Below are positions 9,031 to 18,699 of a stretch of 64,000 nt of DNA, in pieces. Source of the stretch: Arthrobacter citreus. Lineage in GTDB: Bacteria > Actinomycetota > Actinomycetes > Actinomycetales > Micrococcaceae. Below the pieces are notes generated by a model. It did no database searches. It was not told the DNA's origin and worked only from the letters and a program-made list of their open reading frames with translations. Made by a program: the position numbers and the translations under genes. Location of the stretch: positions 1 through 64,000 of the forward strand of contig NZ_VTFV01000007.1 of assembly GCF_009192745.1 (NCBI RefSeq), written 5' to 3'. Position 1 is the stretch's first letter, and each line of letters begins with the position of its first letter.

Positions 9031-10790
9031 AAACCGGAGGGGCCGCGCGCGAGCCGCAGGCCGGCGGGGCAGGCAGGATCCGGCGGGTCAGCGGACCGCT
9101 GGTGGAAATCAGCGGCCTGCCGGACATCTCCATGCTGGAAGTGGTTGCGCTGGGGCCCGAGCGGATCTCGGCGGAAACAATCGCCGTCAACGGCGCAGAC
9201 GCAACGCTTCAGGCCTACGAATACACCGGCGGGCTCAAGGCAGGGGATGCCGCCGAAGGAACCGGACACCAGCTCTCCGCTCTGCTGGGCCCGCACCTGC
9301 TGGGACAGGTCTTTGACGGCCTGCTCCGGCCGCTCTCCTCCGCTCCGCTGTGGCTGAGCGCGGACCGGGAAGACGCCGCGGAAGACCGCCTGGTGCTGGA
9401 CCGGCAGTGGAAGTTCGAGCCGCAGGCCGCGGTCGGTGACACCGTCAGCCCGGGGCAGGTGCTCGGTATCGTGCCGGAAGCGGGCAGCGTGCCGTTCCGG
9501 GTGACGGTTCCCCCCGGCGTCGAGGGTGAACTGACCTGGCTCGGGAACGGCCTGCTGCGCCCGCTGGAACGCGCCGCAGTGGTGGACGGCATTGAAATCA
9601 GCCTGGCCCAGCGCTGGCCGGTCCACCGGCCCCGCCCGGTCTCGTCCCGGCTCTCCGATGCGGTGCCGATGCACACCGGGCAGCGGGTCCTGGATTTGAT
9701 GTTCCCACTCCCCCGCGGAGCCGCCGCCGCTGTTCCGGGAGGTTTCGGCACCGGCAAGACGCTGCTGCTGCAGCAGATCGCCAAATGGTCCGACGCCGAT
9801 GTGATCGTCTACGTGGGCTGCGGCGAGCGCGGCAATGAGATGGCCGACGTCCTCGACGGGCTGAGCAGCCTGGAGGATCCGCGCACCGGAGGCGCCCTGC
9901 TGGACCGCACCGTGATCATTGCCAACACCTCCAACATGCCCATGATGGCCAGGGAGGCCAGCATCAACACGGGGGTCACCGTCGCAGAGTTCTTCCGTGA
10001 CATGGGCTACCACGCGGTGGTGATCGCCGACTCAACCTCGCGCTGGGCCGAAGCACTGCGCGAGTTCGCCAACCGCAACGGGGACCTGCCCGCCGAAGAG
10101 GGGTATCCGGCGTCGCTGGCCTCGGAACTTGCCGCCTTCTACGAACGAGCCTCCCTGGCCATCACGCTGGGCGGCGGGACGGCGTCCGTCACGGTCATCG
10201 GCGCCGTCTCTCCCCCGGGCGGTGACATGAGCGAGCCCGTGACCACCGGCACCCAGCGCTTCGTCCGGTCCCTGTGGCAGCTGGACCGGGAGCTCGCCTA
10301 CTCACGGCACTATCCGGCAGTGAGCTGGCGCGGGTCCTTCTCCCGGGACGCCGACGCCCTGGGACGCTGGCATGCGGCCAACGGCGACCCGGAATGGGCC
10401 TCCCGCCGGGCCCGCGCCAGCCTGATCCTGGCGGAAGCGGACCGGCTCGCCGCCCTGGCGGAAATCATCGGGGCGAATTCCCTGCCGGGCCACGAACAGA
10501 TGGTGCTGCTGGGCGGGCGGCTGCTGCGTGACGGCGTGCTGGTGCAGAACGCCCTCAGCGCCAACGACGGCTACTGCTCCGCGGCCAAGGGCGCCGCGCT
10601 GCTGCAGGCCGTACTGGACACCGTGGACATCTGCCAGGAGCTGGTTGCCCGCGGGGTTCCGCCGGCCACCGTTGACGCGTTCGATTTCTCCACTCTGCTG
10701 CGCCTGCGCGAGTCCGCCGGTCCGTCCGACGCCGAGGGCGTTTCCGAGCGCGCCGCGGCTTTCCTGGCCGGACTGAAGGAGCTGCAATGA
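9018..10790 (+). CDS. V/A-type ATPase catalytic subunit A
   Basis: 590 aa nucleotide-hydrolysing or -synthesising subunit. In order: N-terminal beta barrel (GRIRRVSGPLVEISGL), the A-type non-homologous insertion (about 120-190), Walker A GGFGTGKT near residues 241-248, the catalytic Glu in GCGERGNEM, Walker B region VVIADSTSRWAEALRE, and YPASLASELAAFYERA. The P-loop differs from the common GPFGSGKT and GAFGCGKT forms but keeps GKT. GTG start with GGGGAGG 8 nt upstream, overlapping subunit E. Ends in a 4-nt overlap with subunit B. Confidence 0.96.
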   Translation: MAGVETGGAAREPQAGGAGRIRRVSGPLVEISGLPDISMLEVVALGPERISAETIAVNGADATLQAYEYTGGLKAGDAAEGTGHQLSALLGPHLLGQVFDGLLRPLSSAPLWLSADREDAAEDRLVLDRQWKFEPQAAVGDTVSPGQVLGIVPEAGSVPFRVTVPPGVEGELTWLGNGLLRPLERAAVVDGIEISLAQRWPVHRPRPVSSRLSDAVPMHTGQRVLDLMFPLPRGAAAAVPGGFGTGKTLLLQQIAKWSDADVIVYVGCGERGNEMADVLDGLSSLEDPRTGGALLDRTVIIANTSNMPMMAREASINTGVTVAEFFRDMGYHAVVIADSTSRWAEALREFANRNGDLPAEEGYPASLASELAAFYERASLAITLGGGTASVTVIGAVSPPGGDMSEPVTTGTQRFVRSLWQLDRELAYSRHYPAVSWRGSFSRDADALGRWHAANGDPEWASRRARASLILAEADRLAALAEIIGANSLPGHEQMVLLGGRLLRDGVLVQNALSANDGYCSAAKGAALLQAVLDTVDICQELVARGVPPATVDAFDFSTLLRLRESAGPSDAEGVSERAAAFLAGLKELQ

Positions 10791-12190
10791 CCGTCCCCAA
10801 CCGGAACCTGGTTTCCCACCGCGACGTGCGTGAACTGCGCGGGCCGCTCATGGTTGTAGGTGATGCCGATGGCGTGGGCTGGGACGAGTTTGCCGGCGTC
10901 GACGTGGAGGGCGGGGCGGAACGGCATGCCCTGGTGCTGGAAGTCAACGGCGACCAGGCCCTGCTGCAGGTCCTGGAAGGCACTGAGGGAATGCGCCTGG
11001 GCGGCATATCGGTGCGTTTCCAAGGCAGGCCGCTGCACATCCCGGTGGGACCGGAGTGGCTGGGCCGGGTCTGCAACGGACGCGGTGAGCCGCTTGACGG
11101 GGGTCCGCCGATTACCGCGGATACCGTGGAACCGGTGAGCGGGTGGCCGCTGAACCCGGTCTACCGGATCCCACCCCAGGAAGCGGTCATCACGGGGATC
11201 TCCGCCATCGATGCGCTGACCACCCTGGTCCGCGGGCAGAAACTCCCCATCTTCTCCGTGGCCGGACTGCCGCATCTGACCCTCGCCACGCAGATCGCCG
11301 CCCAGTCCCGCACCGGGGGCCGGAACTTCCGGGTGGTCTTCGCGGCCATGGGCATGACCCACGCGGACATTGCCTACATCCGGGACCGGCTGGAGGAACG
11401 CTCCGCGGCCGGGGAGCTGGTGCTGCTGCTCAACGCCGCCGACGACCCGGTCATTGAACGTATCCTGACCCCGCGGATCGCCCTGAGCATTGCCGAGCAC
11501 CTGGCATATGAGGAAGGCAGCGACGTGCTGGTGGTCATGAGCGACATGACCAGCTACGCCGAAGCCGTCCGGGAAGTCTCAGCGGCCCGCAAGGAAATCC
11601 CGGCCCGCCGCGGCTACCCCGGCTACCTCTACAGCGACCTGGCGACCCTGTACGAACGCTGCGGACGGGTCCAGGGCCGGGAGGGTTCAGTGACGATCGT
11701 TCCGGTGCTGACCATGCCGTCGGGGGACATGACCCATCCGGTCCCGGACCTGACCGGCTACATCACCGAAGGGCAGATCGTGCTCTCCCCTGACATCAGC
11801 GCACGGGACATCTATCCCCCGGTGGACGTCCTGTCCTCCCTCTCCCGGCTGATGCGCTCCGGGGCGGGCAAGGGACGGACCCGGGAGGACCACCTGGACG
11901 TGGCGGCGCAGGTGCTGGCGGCCATGGCCAGGGCACGGCAGGCCTCGGAGCTGGCCGAACTCGTTGGAGAGGATGCCCTGGGCGAGGCGGACCGCGCCTA
12001 CATCGCGTTCCGCTCCGCGGTGGAGGAGAAACTGCTGAACCAGGGCGTGGACGAGTACCGTTCCCTGGAACAGACCCTGGGCCTGGCCTGGGAAGCCCTC
12101 GGCCTGCTGCCGCGCCGTGAGCTGAGCATGCTCTCCCCCGAACTGCTGGACAAATACCTTCCGGGCCCGGTTGGCGGGGCACGGCTGTGA
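10787..12190 (+). CDS. V/A-type ATPase regulatory subunit B
   Basis: 467 aa. It has the ATPase alpha/beta fold without a Walker A motif, as expected for the non-catalytic subunit. Typical stretches are GLPHLTLATQIAAQS, VFAAMGMTHADIAYI, VVMSDMTSYAEAVREVSAAR and RRGYPGYLYSDLATLYERCG, and the late PPVDVLSSLSRLM with the conserved Arg region. Length is normal for the family (about 460). The stop TGA is inside the GTGA that starts subunit D. Confidence 0.96.
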   Translation: MTVPNRNLVSHRDVRELRGPLMVVGDADGVGWDEFAGVDVEGGAERHALVLEVNGDQALLQVLEGTEGMRLGGISVRFQGRPLHIPVGPEWLGRVCNGRGEPLDGGPPITADTVEPVSGWPLNPVYRIPPQEAVITGISAIDALTTLVRGQKLPIFSVAGLPHLTLATQIAAQSRTGGRNFRVVFAAMGMTHADIAYIRDRLEERSAAGELVLLLNAADDPVIERILTPRIALSIAEHLAYEEGSDVLVVMSDMTSYAEAVREVSAARKEIPARRGYPGYLYSDLATLYERCGRVQGREGSVTIVPVLTMPSGDMTHPVPDLTGYITEGQIVLSPDISARDIYPPVDVLSSLSRLMRSGAGKGRTREDHLDVAAQVLAAMARARQASELAELVGEDALGEADRAYIAFRSAVEEKLLNQGVDEYRSLEQTLGLAWEALGLLPRRELSMLSPELLDKYLPGPVGGARL

Positions 12191-12774
12191 GCGGGAACGG
12201 CCGGGCAGCACGGGCCGAAACCGAACGGCGGCTTGAAACGGCGCGGCGCGGGGCGGAACTGCTGGACCGCAAGCAGCAGATCCTGCGCATCGCCATCGGG
12301 AACCGGGCCGAACGGTCGGAGCAGAGCCTGCAGCGGTTCCATGAGGCCGCTGCCGGTGCGTCCCTCTGGCTGGGGAGGGCGCTGGCGCTGGACGGCTTGG
12401 GGCACATCCGCGAGGCGGTCCCGGACACCCTTGCCGAAGCCGAGATCCGCTGGGGCGGGGCTATGGGCATCTCCTATCCGGAGGACGCCGCCGTGAACCT
12501 GCCTGCCCAAATGCCCTCCTCAGGTTCCTCAGCGCTGGCCTACGCCGCCGCGGCGCACCGGGAGGCGCTCGCCGCCGCCGTCGTCCATGCCGCCGATGCA
12601 CGGGCCGTGCTGCTTCTCAGCCGCGAACTCGCCGCGACCCGCACCCGCCAGCGCGCCGTCGAGCACCGCTGGATACCGAAGCTGGAAGCGGAACTGGAGC
12701 GGATCCTGCGCAGCCTCGCCGAACAGGAACTGGAAGAGAGCCTGCGCCTGCGGTGGGCGGCGGGTGCCATCTAG
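12187..12774 (+). CDS. V/A-type ATPase subunit D (central rotor shaft)
   Basis: 195 aa, GTG start overlapping subunit B. Two long helices flank a short central region: N-terminal LETARRGAELLDRKQQILRI carries the family motif of subunit D, and the C-terminal helix runs through REALAAAVVHAADARAVLLL to the end. It forms the rotating shaft inside A3B3 with subunit F. Last gene of the operon; the thiolase on the other strand ends 15 nt further on, with no obvious hairpin between. Confidence 0.93.
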   Translation: MSGNGRAARAETERRLETARRGAELLDRKQQILRIAIGNRAERSEQSLQRFHEAAAGASLWLGRALALDGLGHIREAVPDTLAEAEIRWGGAMGISYPEDAAVNLPAQMPSSGSSALAYAAAAHREALAAAVVHAADARAVLLLSRELAATRTRQRAVEHRWIPKLEAELERILRSLAEQELEESLRLRWAAGAI

Positions 12775-12789
12775 GAGACGCGGCGGCGT

Positions 12790-13941
12790 TCAGCCGAGGC
12801 GTTCAATGATCGTGACGTTCGCCTGGCCGCCGCCCTCGCACATGGTCTGCAGCCCGTAGCGGCCGCCCGTTCGTTCCAGTTCGTGAAGCAGAGTGGTCAT
12901 CAAGCGGGCTCCGGTGGCGCCGATGGGATGGCCCAGGGAGATCCCGCCGCCGTTCACATTGACCGTGGACATGTCCGCTTCCAGCTCACGCTGCCAGGCC
13001 AGGACCACGGAGGCGAACGCCTCGTTGATTTCGATGAGGTCCATCTGGTGCAGGGTCATGCCGGTGCGCTTGAGTGCGTGCCGGGTGGCTTCGATGGGTG
13101 CGCTGAGCATCATGACCGGGTCGTCCCCGCGGGCGGAGATGTGGTGGATGCGGGCACGCGGTGTGAGGCCGTACCGGCGCACGGCGTCTTCCGAGGCCAG
13201 CAGCAGCACGGCGGCGGCGTCTGAAATCTGGGACGACGTCGCCGCGGTCAGCTTCCCGCCGTCGCGCAGCGGTGCCAGGGATTCGATCTTCTCCCGGTTG
13301 GGAACCCGCGGACCTTCGTCGGCCGTGATCCCGGCAACGGGAAGGATCTCGCTCTCAAAGCGGCCCTGGGCCTGGGCTGCGAGCGCCCGTTCATGGGAGC
13401 CGACGGCGAAGTCCTCCATTTCCCGGCGGCTCAGGTTCCAGCGGTCCACCATCATTTCCGCGCCGATGAACTGCGAGATGGGCTGCGTGCCGTACCTGGC
13501 TTCCCATCCGGCGGAACCGGCGAACGGGTTGGGAAAGCCGAGTTCCGCCGCAGCGGTGTTCGCATAGCCAATGGGCACCGCGGACATGTTCTGCACGCCG
13601 CCGGCAACCACCAGGTCGCTCGTGCCGCTCATCACGGCCTGCGCGGCATAGGAGACGGCCTGCTGGCCCGAACCGCACTGGCGCTCAACCGTGGTTCCCG
13701 GCACCCGTTCCGAGAGCCCGGCGGCCAGCCAGGCAGTGCGGGCTATGTCCATGGCCTGCGGACCAACCTGGTCAATGGATCCCAGGATCACCTCGTCGAA
13801 CTCATCGGAATCTATGCCCGTGCGCCGTACCGTTTCACCGATGACGGCGGCGGCAAGGTCCGCCGGGTGCATCCCGCTCAGTCCCCCGCCGCGCCGTCCC
13901 ACCGGAGTGCGCAGCGCGTCGATAATGAATGCTTCAGCCAT
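12790..13941 (-). CDS. Acetyl-CoA C-acyltransferase (thiolase)
   Basis: 383 aa, type II thiolase: cleaves 3-ketoacyl-CoA or condenses two acetyl-CoA. The acylated cysteine is C89 in VERQCGSGQQAV; INEAFASV, GHPIGATGARLM and the second catalytic cysteine in MCEGGGQAN are all present. The ATG at 13939-13941 gives the usual length (380-400). It is separate from the fadA thiolase at 27.4 kb and has no partner dehydrogenase beside it, so its pathway is open. It converges with the ATPase operon and diverges from prfC. Confidence 0.92.
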   Translation of the reverse strand: MAEAFIIDALRTPVGRRGGGLSGMHPADLAAAVIGETVRRTGIDSDEFDEVILGSIDQVGPQAMDIARTAWLAAGLSERVPGTTVERQCGSGQQAVSYAAQAVMSGTSDLVVAGGVQNMSAVPIGYANTAAAELGFPNPFAGSAGWEARYGTQPISQFIGAEMMVDRWNLSRREMEDFAVGSHERALAAQAQGRFESEILPVAGITADEGPRVPNREKIESLAPLRDGGKLTAATSSQISDAAAVLLLASEDAVRRYGLTPRARIHHISARGDDPVMMLSAPIEATRHALKRTGMTLHQMDLIEINEAFASVVLAWQRELEADMSTVNVNGGGISLGHPIGATGARLMTTLLHELERTGGRYGLQTMCEGGGQANVTIIERLG

Positions 13942-14027
13942 GGCTGGCCCCTTTGCCGGTTGTCTGCCTGTGTCCTGCACCACGTTAGGCGATGCCGCCG
14001 GCTGCGGGGGTCCGCCACGGGACCGGC

Positions 14028-14033
14028 TAGAAT
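14028..14033 (+). promoter_or_regulatory. -10 box upstream of prfC
   Basis: TAGAAT lies about 80 nt before the GTG of prfC in the gap shared with the divergent thiolase. No good -35 hexamer is visible. Confidence 0.3.
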
Positions 14034-14112
14034 GGAAAGGCTGCCATTGCTGGCAGCACTGCCGCGAGTGTCCAGCCCTGCGGCCCTTCCCACCACACGT
14101 GAAAGCAGCGGA

Positions 14113-15741
14113 GTGTCCCAACAGGTTTCCACCACCGTCAGCGCCACCGCCACCAAGGAGATCCTCAAGGAGTCCGCCCGGCGGCGTACCTTTGCCGTCA
14201 TCTCCCACCCCGACGCCGGCAAGTCCACGCTCACTGAAGCGCTTGCCCTGCACGCCAGGGTGATCGGCACGGCAGGCGCCACCAACGGCAAGGAGAACCG
14301 CCGCGAAACGGTCTCCGACTGGATGCAGATGGAAAAGGACCGCGGCATCTCCATCAGCTCCACGGCCCTGCAGTTCGCCTACCGCGACACCGTGATCAAC
14401 CTGCTGGACACCCCGGGACACGCCGACTTCTCCGAGGACACCTACCGTGTCCTCGCGGCGGTGGACTGCGCGGTCATGCTGGTGGACGCCGCCAAGGGCC
14501 TGGAAACCCAGACCATGAAGCTTTTTGAAGTCTGCCGTGCGCGCAACCTGCCGATCATCACCGTGATCAACAAATGGGACCGCCCCGGCCTGGACCCGCT
14601 GGCACTCATGGACGAAATCACCGAGCGCACCGGCCTGGCCCCCATGCCGCTGACCTGGGCCATCGGCATCGCCGGTGACTTCCGCGGAGTCTGGGACCTG
14701 CAGAAGGACGAATACGTCCACTTCGAGCGGCAGAACTCCGGCGCCTCCCTGGCCAAGGAAGAGCACTTCACCCCGGAACAGGCCCTTGAACGCGAAGGCG
14801 ATGCCTGGAGCGATTCCCTGGACGAGGCAGAACTGGTCATCGACGGCCGGGAATTCGACCGGGATGCCTTCCTGGACGCCAAGGCCACCCCCATCCTCTT
14901 CTCCTCCGCCGCCCTCAACTTCGGCGTCAAGCAGATCCTGGACGCCCTGGTGGACCTGGCCCCGTCAGCATCCCCGCGCGAGGACAAGGACGGCGGGCTC
15001 CGTCCCGTGGAGGCACCCTTCTCCGGGTTCGTCTTCAAAGTCCAGGCCGGCATGAACCGCGCCCACCGCGACCACGTGGCCTTCATCCGCGTCTGCTCCG
15101 GAATCTTTGAGCGCGGCATGGTGGTGACACATTCCAACACCGGCAAGACGTTCGCCACCAAGTACGCCCAGCACCTGTTCGGGCGTGAACGCGAAGTAAT
15201 TGACCAGGCGTACCCGGGCGACGTCGTCGGGCTGGTCAATGCCTCGGCGCTGCGTGTGGGTGACAGCCTCTATGTGGAGGAGCCGGTGGAGTATCCGCCC
15301 ATCCCGTTCTTCTCCCCCGAGCACTTCCGGGTGGCCCGCTCCCAGGATCCCAGCCGGTACAAGCAGTTCCGGCGCGGCATCGACCAGCTTGAACACGAAG
15401 GCATCATCCAGGTGCTGCGCTCGGACCGCCGAGGTGACCAGGCACCGGTCCTGGCTGCCGTCGGACCGATGCAGTTCGAGGTGGTGGAAGACCGCATGAC
15501 GCAGGACTTCAACGCGCCCATGCGCTACGAGCAGCTTTCCTACTCATTGGCCCGGCTGACGTCGGCCGGCGCTGCTGAGATCCTCTCCAACGTCCACGGT
15601 GCCGAGGTGCTGGTGCGCACCGACGGCGCGTATGTGGCGGTCTTCAATGACATCTGGGCGCTGCGCCGCGTGGAGAAGAACCACCCCGAGGTTCCGCTGG
15701 CAGTTATTGGCACGGAGTCACCAAACAGCCGCGGCTACTAG
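14113..15741 (+). CDS. prfC: Peptide chain release factor 3
   Basis: 542-aa translational GTPase that recycles RF1/RF2 from the ribosome after termination. G1 SHPDAGKST, the switch region DRGISISS, G3 DTPGHADF and G4 NKWD are intact; domain II begins near GFVFKVQAGM and the RF3-specific C-terminal domain follows. The GTG at 14113 gives the normal family length (about 530-550); further in-frame upstream codons exist but would add unconserved sequence. It stands alone between the thiolase and the TetR gene. Confidence 0.95.
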   Translation: MSQQVSTTVSATATKEILKESARRRTFAVISHPDAGKSTLTEALALHARVIGTAGATNGKENRRETVSDWMQMEKDRGISISSTALQFAYRDTVINLLDTPGHADFSEDTYRVLAAVDCAVMLVDAAKGLETQTMKLFEVCRARNLPIITVINKWDRPGLDPLALMDEITERTGLAPMPLTWAIGIAGDFRGVWDLQKDEYVHFERQNSGASLAKEEHFTPEQALEREGDAWSDSLDEAELVIDGREFDRDAFLDAKATPILFSSAALNFGVKQILDALVDLAPSASPREDKDGGLRPVEAPFSGFVFKVQAGMNRAHRDHVAFIRVCSGIFERGMVVTHSNTGKTFATKYAQHLFGREREVIDQAYPGDVVGLVNASALRVGDSLYVEEPVEYPPIPFFSPEHFRVARSQDPSRYKQFRRGIDQLEHEGIIQVLRSDRRGDQAPVLAAVGPMQFEVVEDRMTQDFNAPMRYEQLSYSLARLTSAGAAEILSNVHGAEVLVRTDGAYVAVFNDIWALRRVEKNHPEVPLAVIGTESPNSRGY

Positions 15742-15800
15742 GCGCCTTTCCTCGCCCGAAAAATTTACCGGAGACTCTGTTCCTGCTTACCTGTGCGGCG

Positions 15801-15824
15801 TAGTTTTTACCCATGCAGGTAAAA
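15801..15824 (+). promoter_or_regulatory. TetR promoter and palindromic operator over the start codon
   Basis: TAGTTT (15801-15806) is a -10 box 6 nt before the ATG at 15813. TTTTACCCATGCAGGTAAAA (15805-15824) has 7-nt perfect arms around 6 nt and contains the ATG. A second inverted pair, TTACCTG (15787-15793) and CAGGTAA (15816-15822), overlaps it. This fits autorepression. Confidence 0.5.
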
Positions 15825-16424
15825 GAGCCGTCCTTCACTGGTTCGGCACGGCGGGCGCAAATCGTCGACGCCACGCTCTCCGTCATTGCCGAACAGGGCT
15901 ATGACCGCGCTTCCTATGCCCGCATAGCGGAGCAGGCACGGCTCTCCAGTACCCGGCTGATCTCCTACCACTTTGCCGGCAAGGCTGATCTGATCAGCGC
16001 CTGTGCCGCCCAGGTGATCGAGCGGATCGGAGCCTGGACCGGCTCTGCAGTGCATGCCGAGGAAACAGCGGCGGGTGCCCTGCAGGCGTACATCACGGCG
16101 ACAATCCGGTTCATAGATGACAACCGGGCTGCCATGACTGCCCTGACCCGCATTGTGCTGGCCGGAGCACTGAAGTACACAACCGCCGACGACGCCGCGG
16201 CCGCCGCCCCGCTCGAGGACCTGCTTCGGCGGGGCCAGGAAAGCGGAGAGTTCCGTTCCTTCGATCCCGCGGTGATGGCCCACGCCGTCCAGCGCAGCAT
16301 CGACGGACTGCCGTTTGTGCTTGAGCGGGCACCCGAAACGGACTGCGCAGCCTACGGACGCGAGCTCGGCGCCCTGTTCGAACTCGCCACGCGGCTGGAC
16401 GCACGGAAACCCGTTTCCAACTGA
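15813..16424 (+). CDS. TetR/AcrR family transcriptional regulator
   Basis: 203 aa. The N-terminal helix-turn-helix spans about residues 12-60 (RRAQIVDATLSVIAEQGYDR, then ARIAEQARLSSTRLISYHFAGKADLI); the C-terminal ligand domain is helical and unassigned. The mRNA is probably leaderless, and a palindrome over the start suggests autoregulation. The next gene, a membrane protein, begins 35 nt downstream on the same strand and may be its target. The ligand is unknown. Confidence 0.9.
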   Translation: MQVKEPSFTGSARRAQIVDATLSVIAEQGYDRASYARIAEQARLSSTRLISYHFAGKADLISACAAQVIERIGAWTGSAVHAEETAAGALQAYITATIRFIDDNRAAMTALTRIVLAGALKYTTADDAAAAAPLEDLLRRGQESGEFRSFDPAVMAHAVQRSIDGLPFVLERAPETDCAAYGRELGALFELATRLDARKPVSN

Positions 16425-16459
16425 GAGCTTCAGCGGAACTCCATGCCGGGAGGCAGGAT

Positions 16460-17215
16460 ATGCGCAGGATCAACGCACACCGGATAGTGCCGGCCGGCAC
16501 CGGTGCCGCCCGCAGGAAATCCCCAGCTGCCCGGATCCTCCGCGCAGCCATCGAGTTCCTCGTCCCGGTAGGACTGTTCTACGGACTTCGGGCAGCAGGT
16601 GTCAGCGCCTACGCCGCACTGCTGGCAGGCACGGCCATCTCGGCAGCCGGGTCACTCGCGGACCTGCTCCGATCCCGGAAGGTTTCGCCTTTTGGCCTCT
16701 ACGCGCTGTCCCTGATGGTGCTCAGCACAGTGGTCAGCCTGGTTCCGGGCGACGAACGGTTCCTCCTGGCCCGCGGCGCCGTGGTTGTTGGCGTGTCCGG
16801 ACTGTGGTTCCTCATCAGCGCGGCCACGCGCAAGCCGCTGGTCTACGTCATGAGCAGGCCCATCCTCGAAGGACGCTTTGGCTGGCCGGGCCAGTGGGAC
16901 AGCCTCTGGTCGCTGCTGCCGCGCTTCCGCAGGATCTGGCGCGCCACGAGCATCCTGTGGGGTGCGGGCCTCTGTGCGGACGCCGCGGTTCGCGTGTATA
17001 TGGCCTGGAATCTTCCGGTAGACGCCGTTCCGGGTTTGGCGACGGCGCTGACAACCGCGACTACGGCAGGCCTGATCGTACTTGCCAACATCTATTACCA
17101 GGCGTCCGGGGCGGCCCGCGCGTGGTCCCCGTTCTACGCCGGCATCCCCCGGGCGGCTGACGGCTACCCGAAGCGGCACTGGGCCAAATCCAACAGCCGG
17201 AAGCGGGAAGCATAA
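16460..17215 (+). CDS. VC0807-like multi-pass membrane protein
   Basis: 251 aa, with about six hydrophobic segments from residue 27 onward (FLVPVGLFYGLRAAGVSAYA, AALLAGTAISAAGSLADLL, LYALSLMVLSTVVSLVPG, and others) and a basic C-terminus. The pattern, with a conserved SRPILEGRFGW loop and a final IYYQASG segment, resembles actinobacterial proteins annotated as VC0807 family. Function unknown. It sits 35 nt behind the TetR gene and is a plausible member of the same transcript. Confidence 0.7.
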   Translation: MRRINAHRIVPAGTGAARRKSPAARILRAAIEFLVPVGLFYGLRAAGVSAYAALLAGTAISAAGSLADLLRSRKVSPFGLYALSLMVLSTVVSLVPGDERFLLARGAVVVGVSGLWFLISAATRKPLVYVMSRPILEGRFGWPGQWDSLWSLLPRFRRIWRATSILWGAGLCADAAVRVYMAWNLPVDAVPGLATALTTATTAGLIVLANIYYQASGAARAWSPFYAGIPRAADGYPKRHWAKSNSRKREA

Positions 17216-17325
17216 GGATCGCTTACTCGAACCGGCATCAAGGCTAAGCTGGCTTGATTTGTGGCTACGCTGGGGCCATCACATCTTCCCGGCCCGGGAG
17301 TTCGTGCAACCGGAAGGTCTCAGCT

Positions 17326-18699
17326 ATGTCATCCACTGCTTTCTCCTCCCCCGCAGGCCAGCTCGCTGCACCTGAGGACTCCGCCGCGTGGCTGCGGCTG
17401 AAGGACGCGGCCACCGGGTTCGCCCAGCTCCAGGAACAGGACGGCTCCGTACCGGCGGAACACCGCACTGCTGCAGCCCCGCTGCTGCAGACCGCGCGCG
17501 ACGCCGTTGCCGAGCTGGCCCCGGCCTTTCCGCATGATGCCCGGTACCTGGACCTGGTGGTACGGGACATGGACCGCTGGCTTGAAGCAGGGCTCGGCGT
17601 ACCGGACTTCCTCGATTCACTGCTGGCCTTCCAGCCGCAGCTGGACCGCACCGACGGCCTGCTCCATCTGGTGGTCTTCCCCATGTACACGCAGAACGGC
17701 TCACGCTCCCGGCTCCTGGAGGCAGTGCTGGTTGAGGTGATCTGGCCGGACTTCATCGCTGAACTGGAAGCCGGCGAGTACTCGAACAAGCTCTTCGTGC
17801 CGATCCGCTTCCGTGACTTCACCCCGGGCTACGACACCAACTCGGCTGTCCTTTTCCCTGAAACCGTAGCCGTCCGTGAAACCCCGTCCTTCACCTGGGG
17901 CGCCATCTTCGCTGACCGGGAAGCCGCACGCTTCCGCCGCGTCCTGCGGGCAGCAGCGGAGATCACCTCCCTCGAGCTTCCCGAGGCTGCCGCCGAGCTG
18001 CTGGAGAACCAGCAGCTCACCGAAGAAACCTTCGTGATGTGGGACCTCATCCACGACCGCACCCACATGCGCGGAGACCTGCCCTTTGATCCGTTCATGA
18101 TCAAGCAGCGCATGCCGTATTTCCTGTACTCGCTGGAAGAACTCCGCTGCGACCTCACCGCGTTCCGCGAGTCGGTGAAGATCCAAAAGGACGACGACGC
18201 CGATCCCAAGGCCCGCAGCACCGCCGCGCTGGTGCAGTACGCGGTCATCTTCGACCGGATTTTCCGCTTCGCCATCACCGGCTCCCGGGTGCGCAACTAC
18301 GACGGCCTCGGCGGCCAGCTGCTTTTCGCCTGGATGCACCAGCACCGTGTGCTGCACTGGACCGACGGCAAGCTCAGCATCGACTGGGACGAGGCACCCG
18401 CCGTCGTCGTCAAGCTCGGCGAGGAAATCGAGGAGCTGTACTGGCGTTCCATCGACCGCCCCAAGACAGCCCACTGGCTCGCCGCGTACGCTTTGGTTTC
18501 AGGCACGCTGACGCCCCACCCTGCTTCCCGCTGGGCCAAGGGACCGGACGCGCTGCCGCTCGAGGGACCGCCCCGGGCTCTGACGGACCAGGTGCTCGAC
18601 GACGAATTCCCGCTGTCAATGTTCTACGAGGCGCTGTCGAAGAAAATGGCACCGGTCATCGAATCGACCGCCGGAATCACTGGGAGCAGCACACTATGA
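17326..18699 (+). CDS. DUF6421-like protein
   Basis: 457 aa, soluble, no signal peptide. The start is the ATG preceded by GGAAGG at 8 nt spacing. Features include VVFPMYTQNGSRSRLLEAVLVEVIWPDFI, a central HDRTHMRGDLPFDPFMI with several His/Asp residues that could bind metal, and a C-terminal AYALVSGTLTPHPASRWA. To my recollection this matches an uncharacterised actinobacterial family (DUF6421) found next to an SDR gene, as here: the SDR start overlaps the stop by 4 nt. The two probably act together, but the reaction is unknown. TAAGCT near 17243 or TACGCT near 17262 could be the -10. Confidence 0.7.
   Translation: MSSTAFSSPAGQLAAPEDSAAWLRLKDAATGFAQLQEQDGSVPAEHRTAAAPLLQTARDAVAELAPAFPHDARYLDLVVRDMDRWLEAGLGVPDFLDSLLAFQPQLDRTDGLLHLVVFPMYTQNGSRSRLLEAVLVEVIWPDFIAELEAGEYSNKLFVPIRFRDFTPGYDTNSAVLFPETVAVRETPSFTWGAIFADREAARFRRVLRAAAEITSLELPEAAAELLENQQLTEETFVMWDLIHDRTHMRGDLPFDPFMIKQRMPYFLYSLEELRCDLTAFRESVKIQKDDDADPKARSTAALVQYAVIFDRIFRFAITGSRVRNYDGLGGQLLFAWMHQHRVLHWTDGKLSIDWDEAPAVVVKLGEEIEELYWRSIDRPKTAHWLAAYALVSGTLTPHPASRWAKGPDALPLEGPPRALTDQVLDDEFPLSMFYEALSKKMAPVIESTAGITGSSTL

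Noticed and set aside
12790-14766. A 658-codon frame suggesting a thiolase fused to a long N-terminal domain
   Set aside because: The extra N-terminus is antisense to prfC; the thiolase start at 13941 gives the normal family length.
13393-15741. A 782-codon frame suggesting an N-terminal extension of release factor 3
   Set aside because: The extension is antisense to the thiolase; the GTG at 14113 fits the family.
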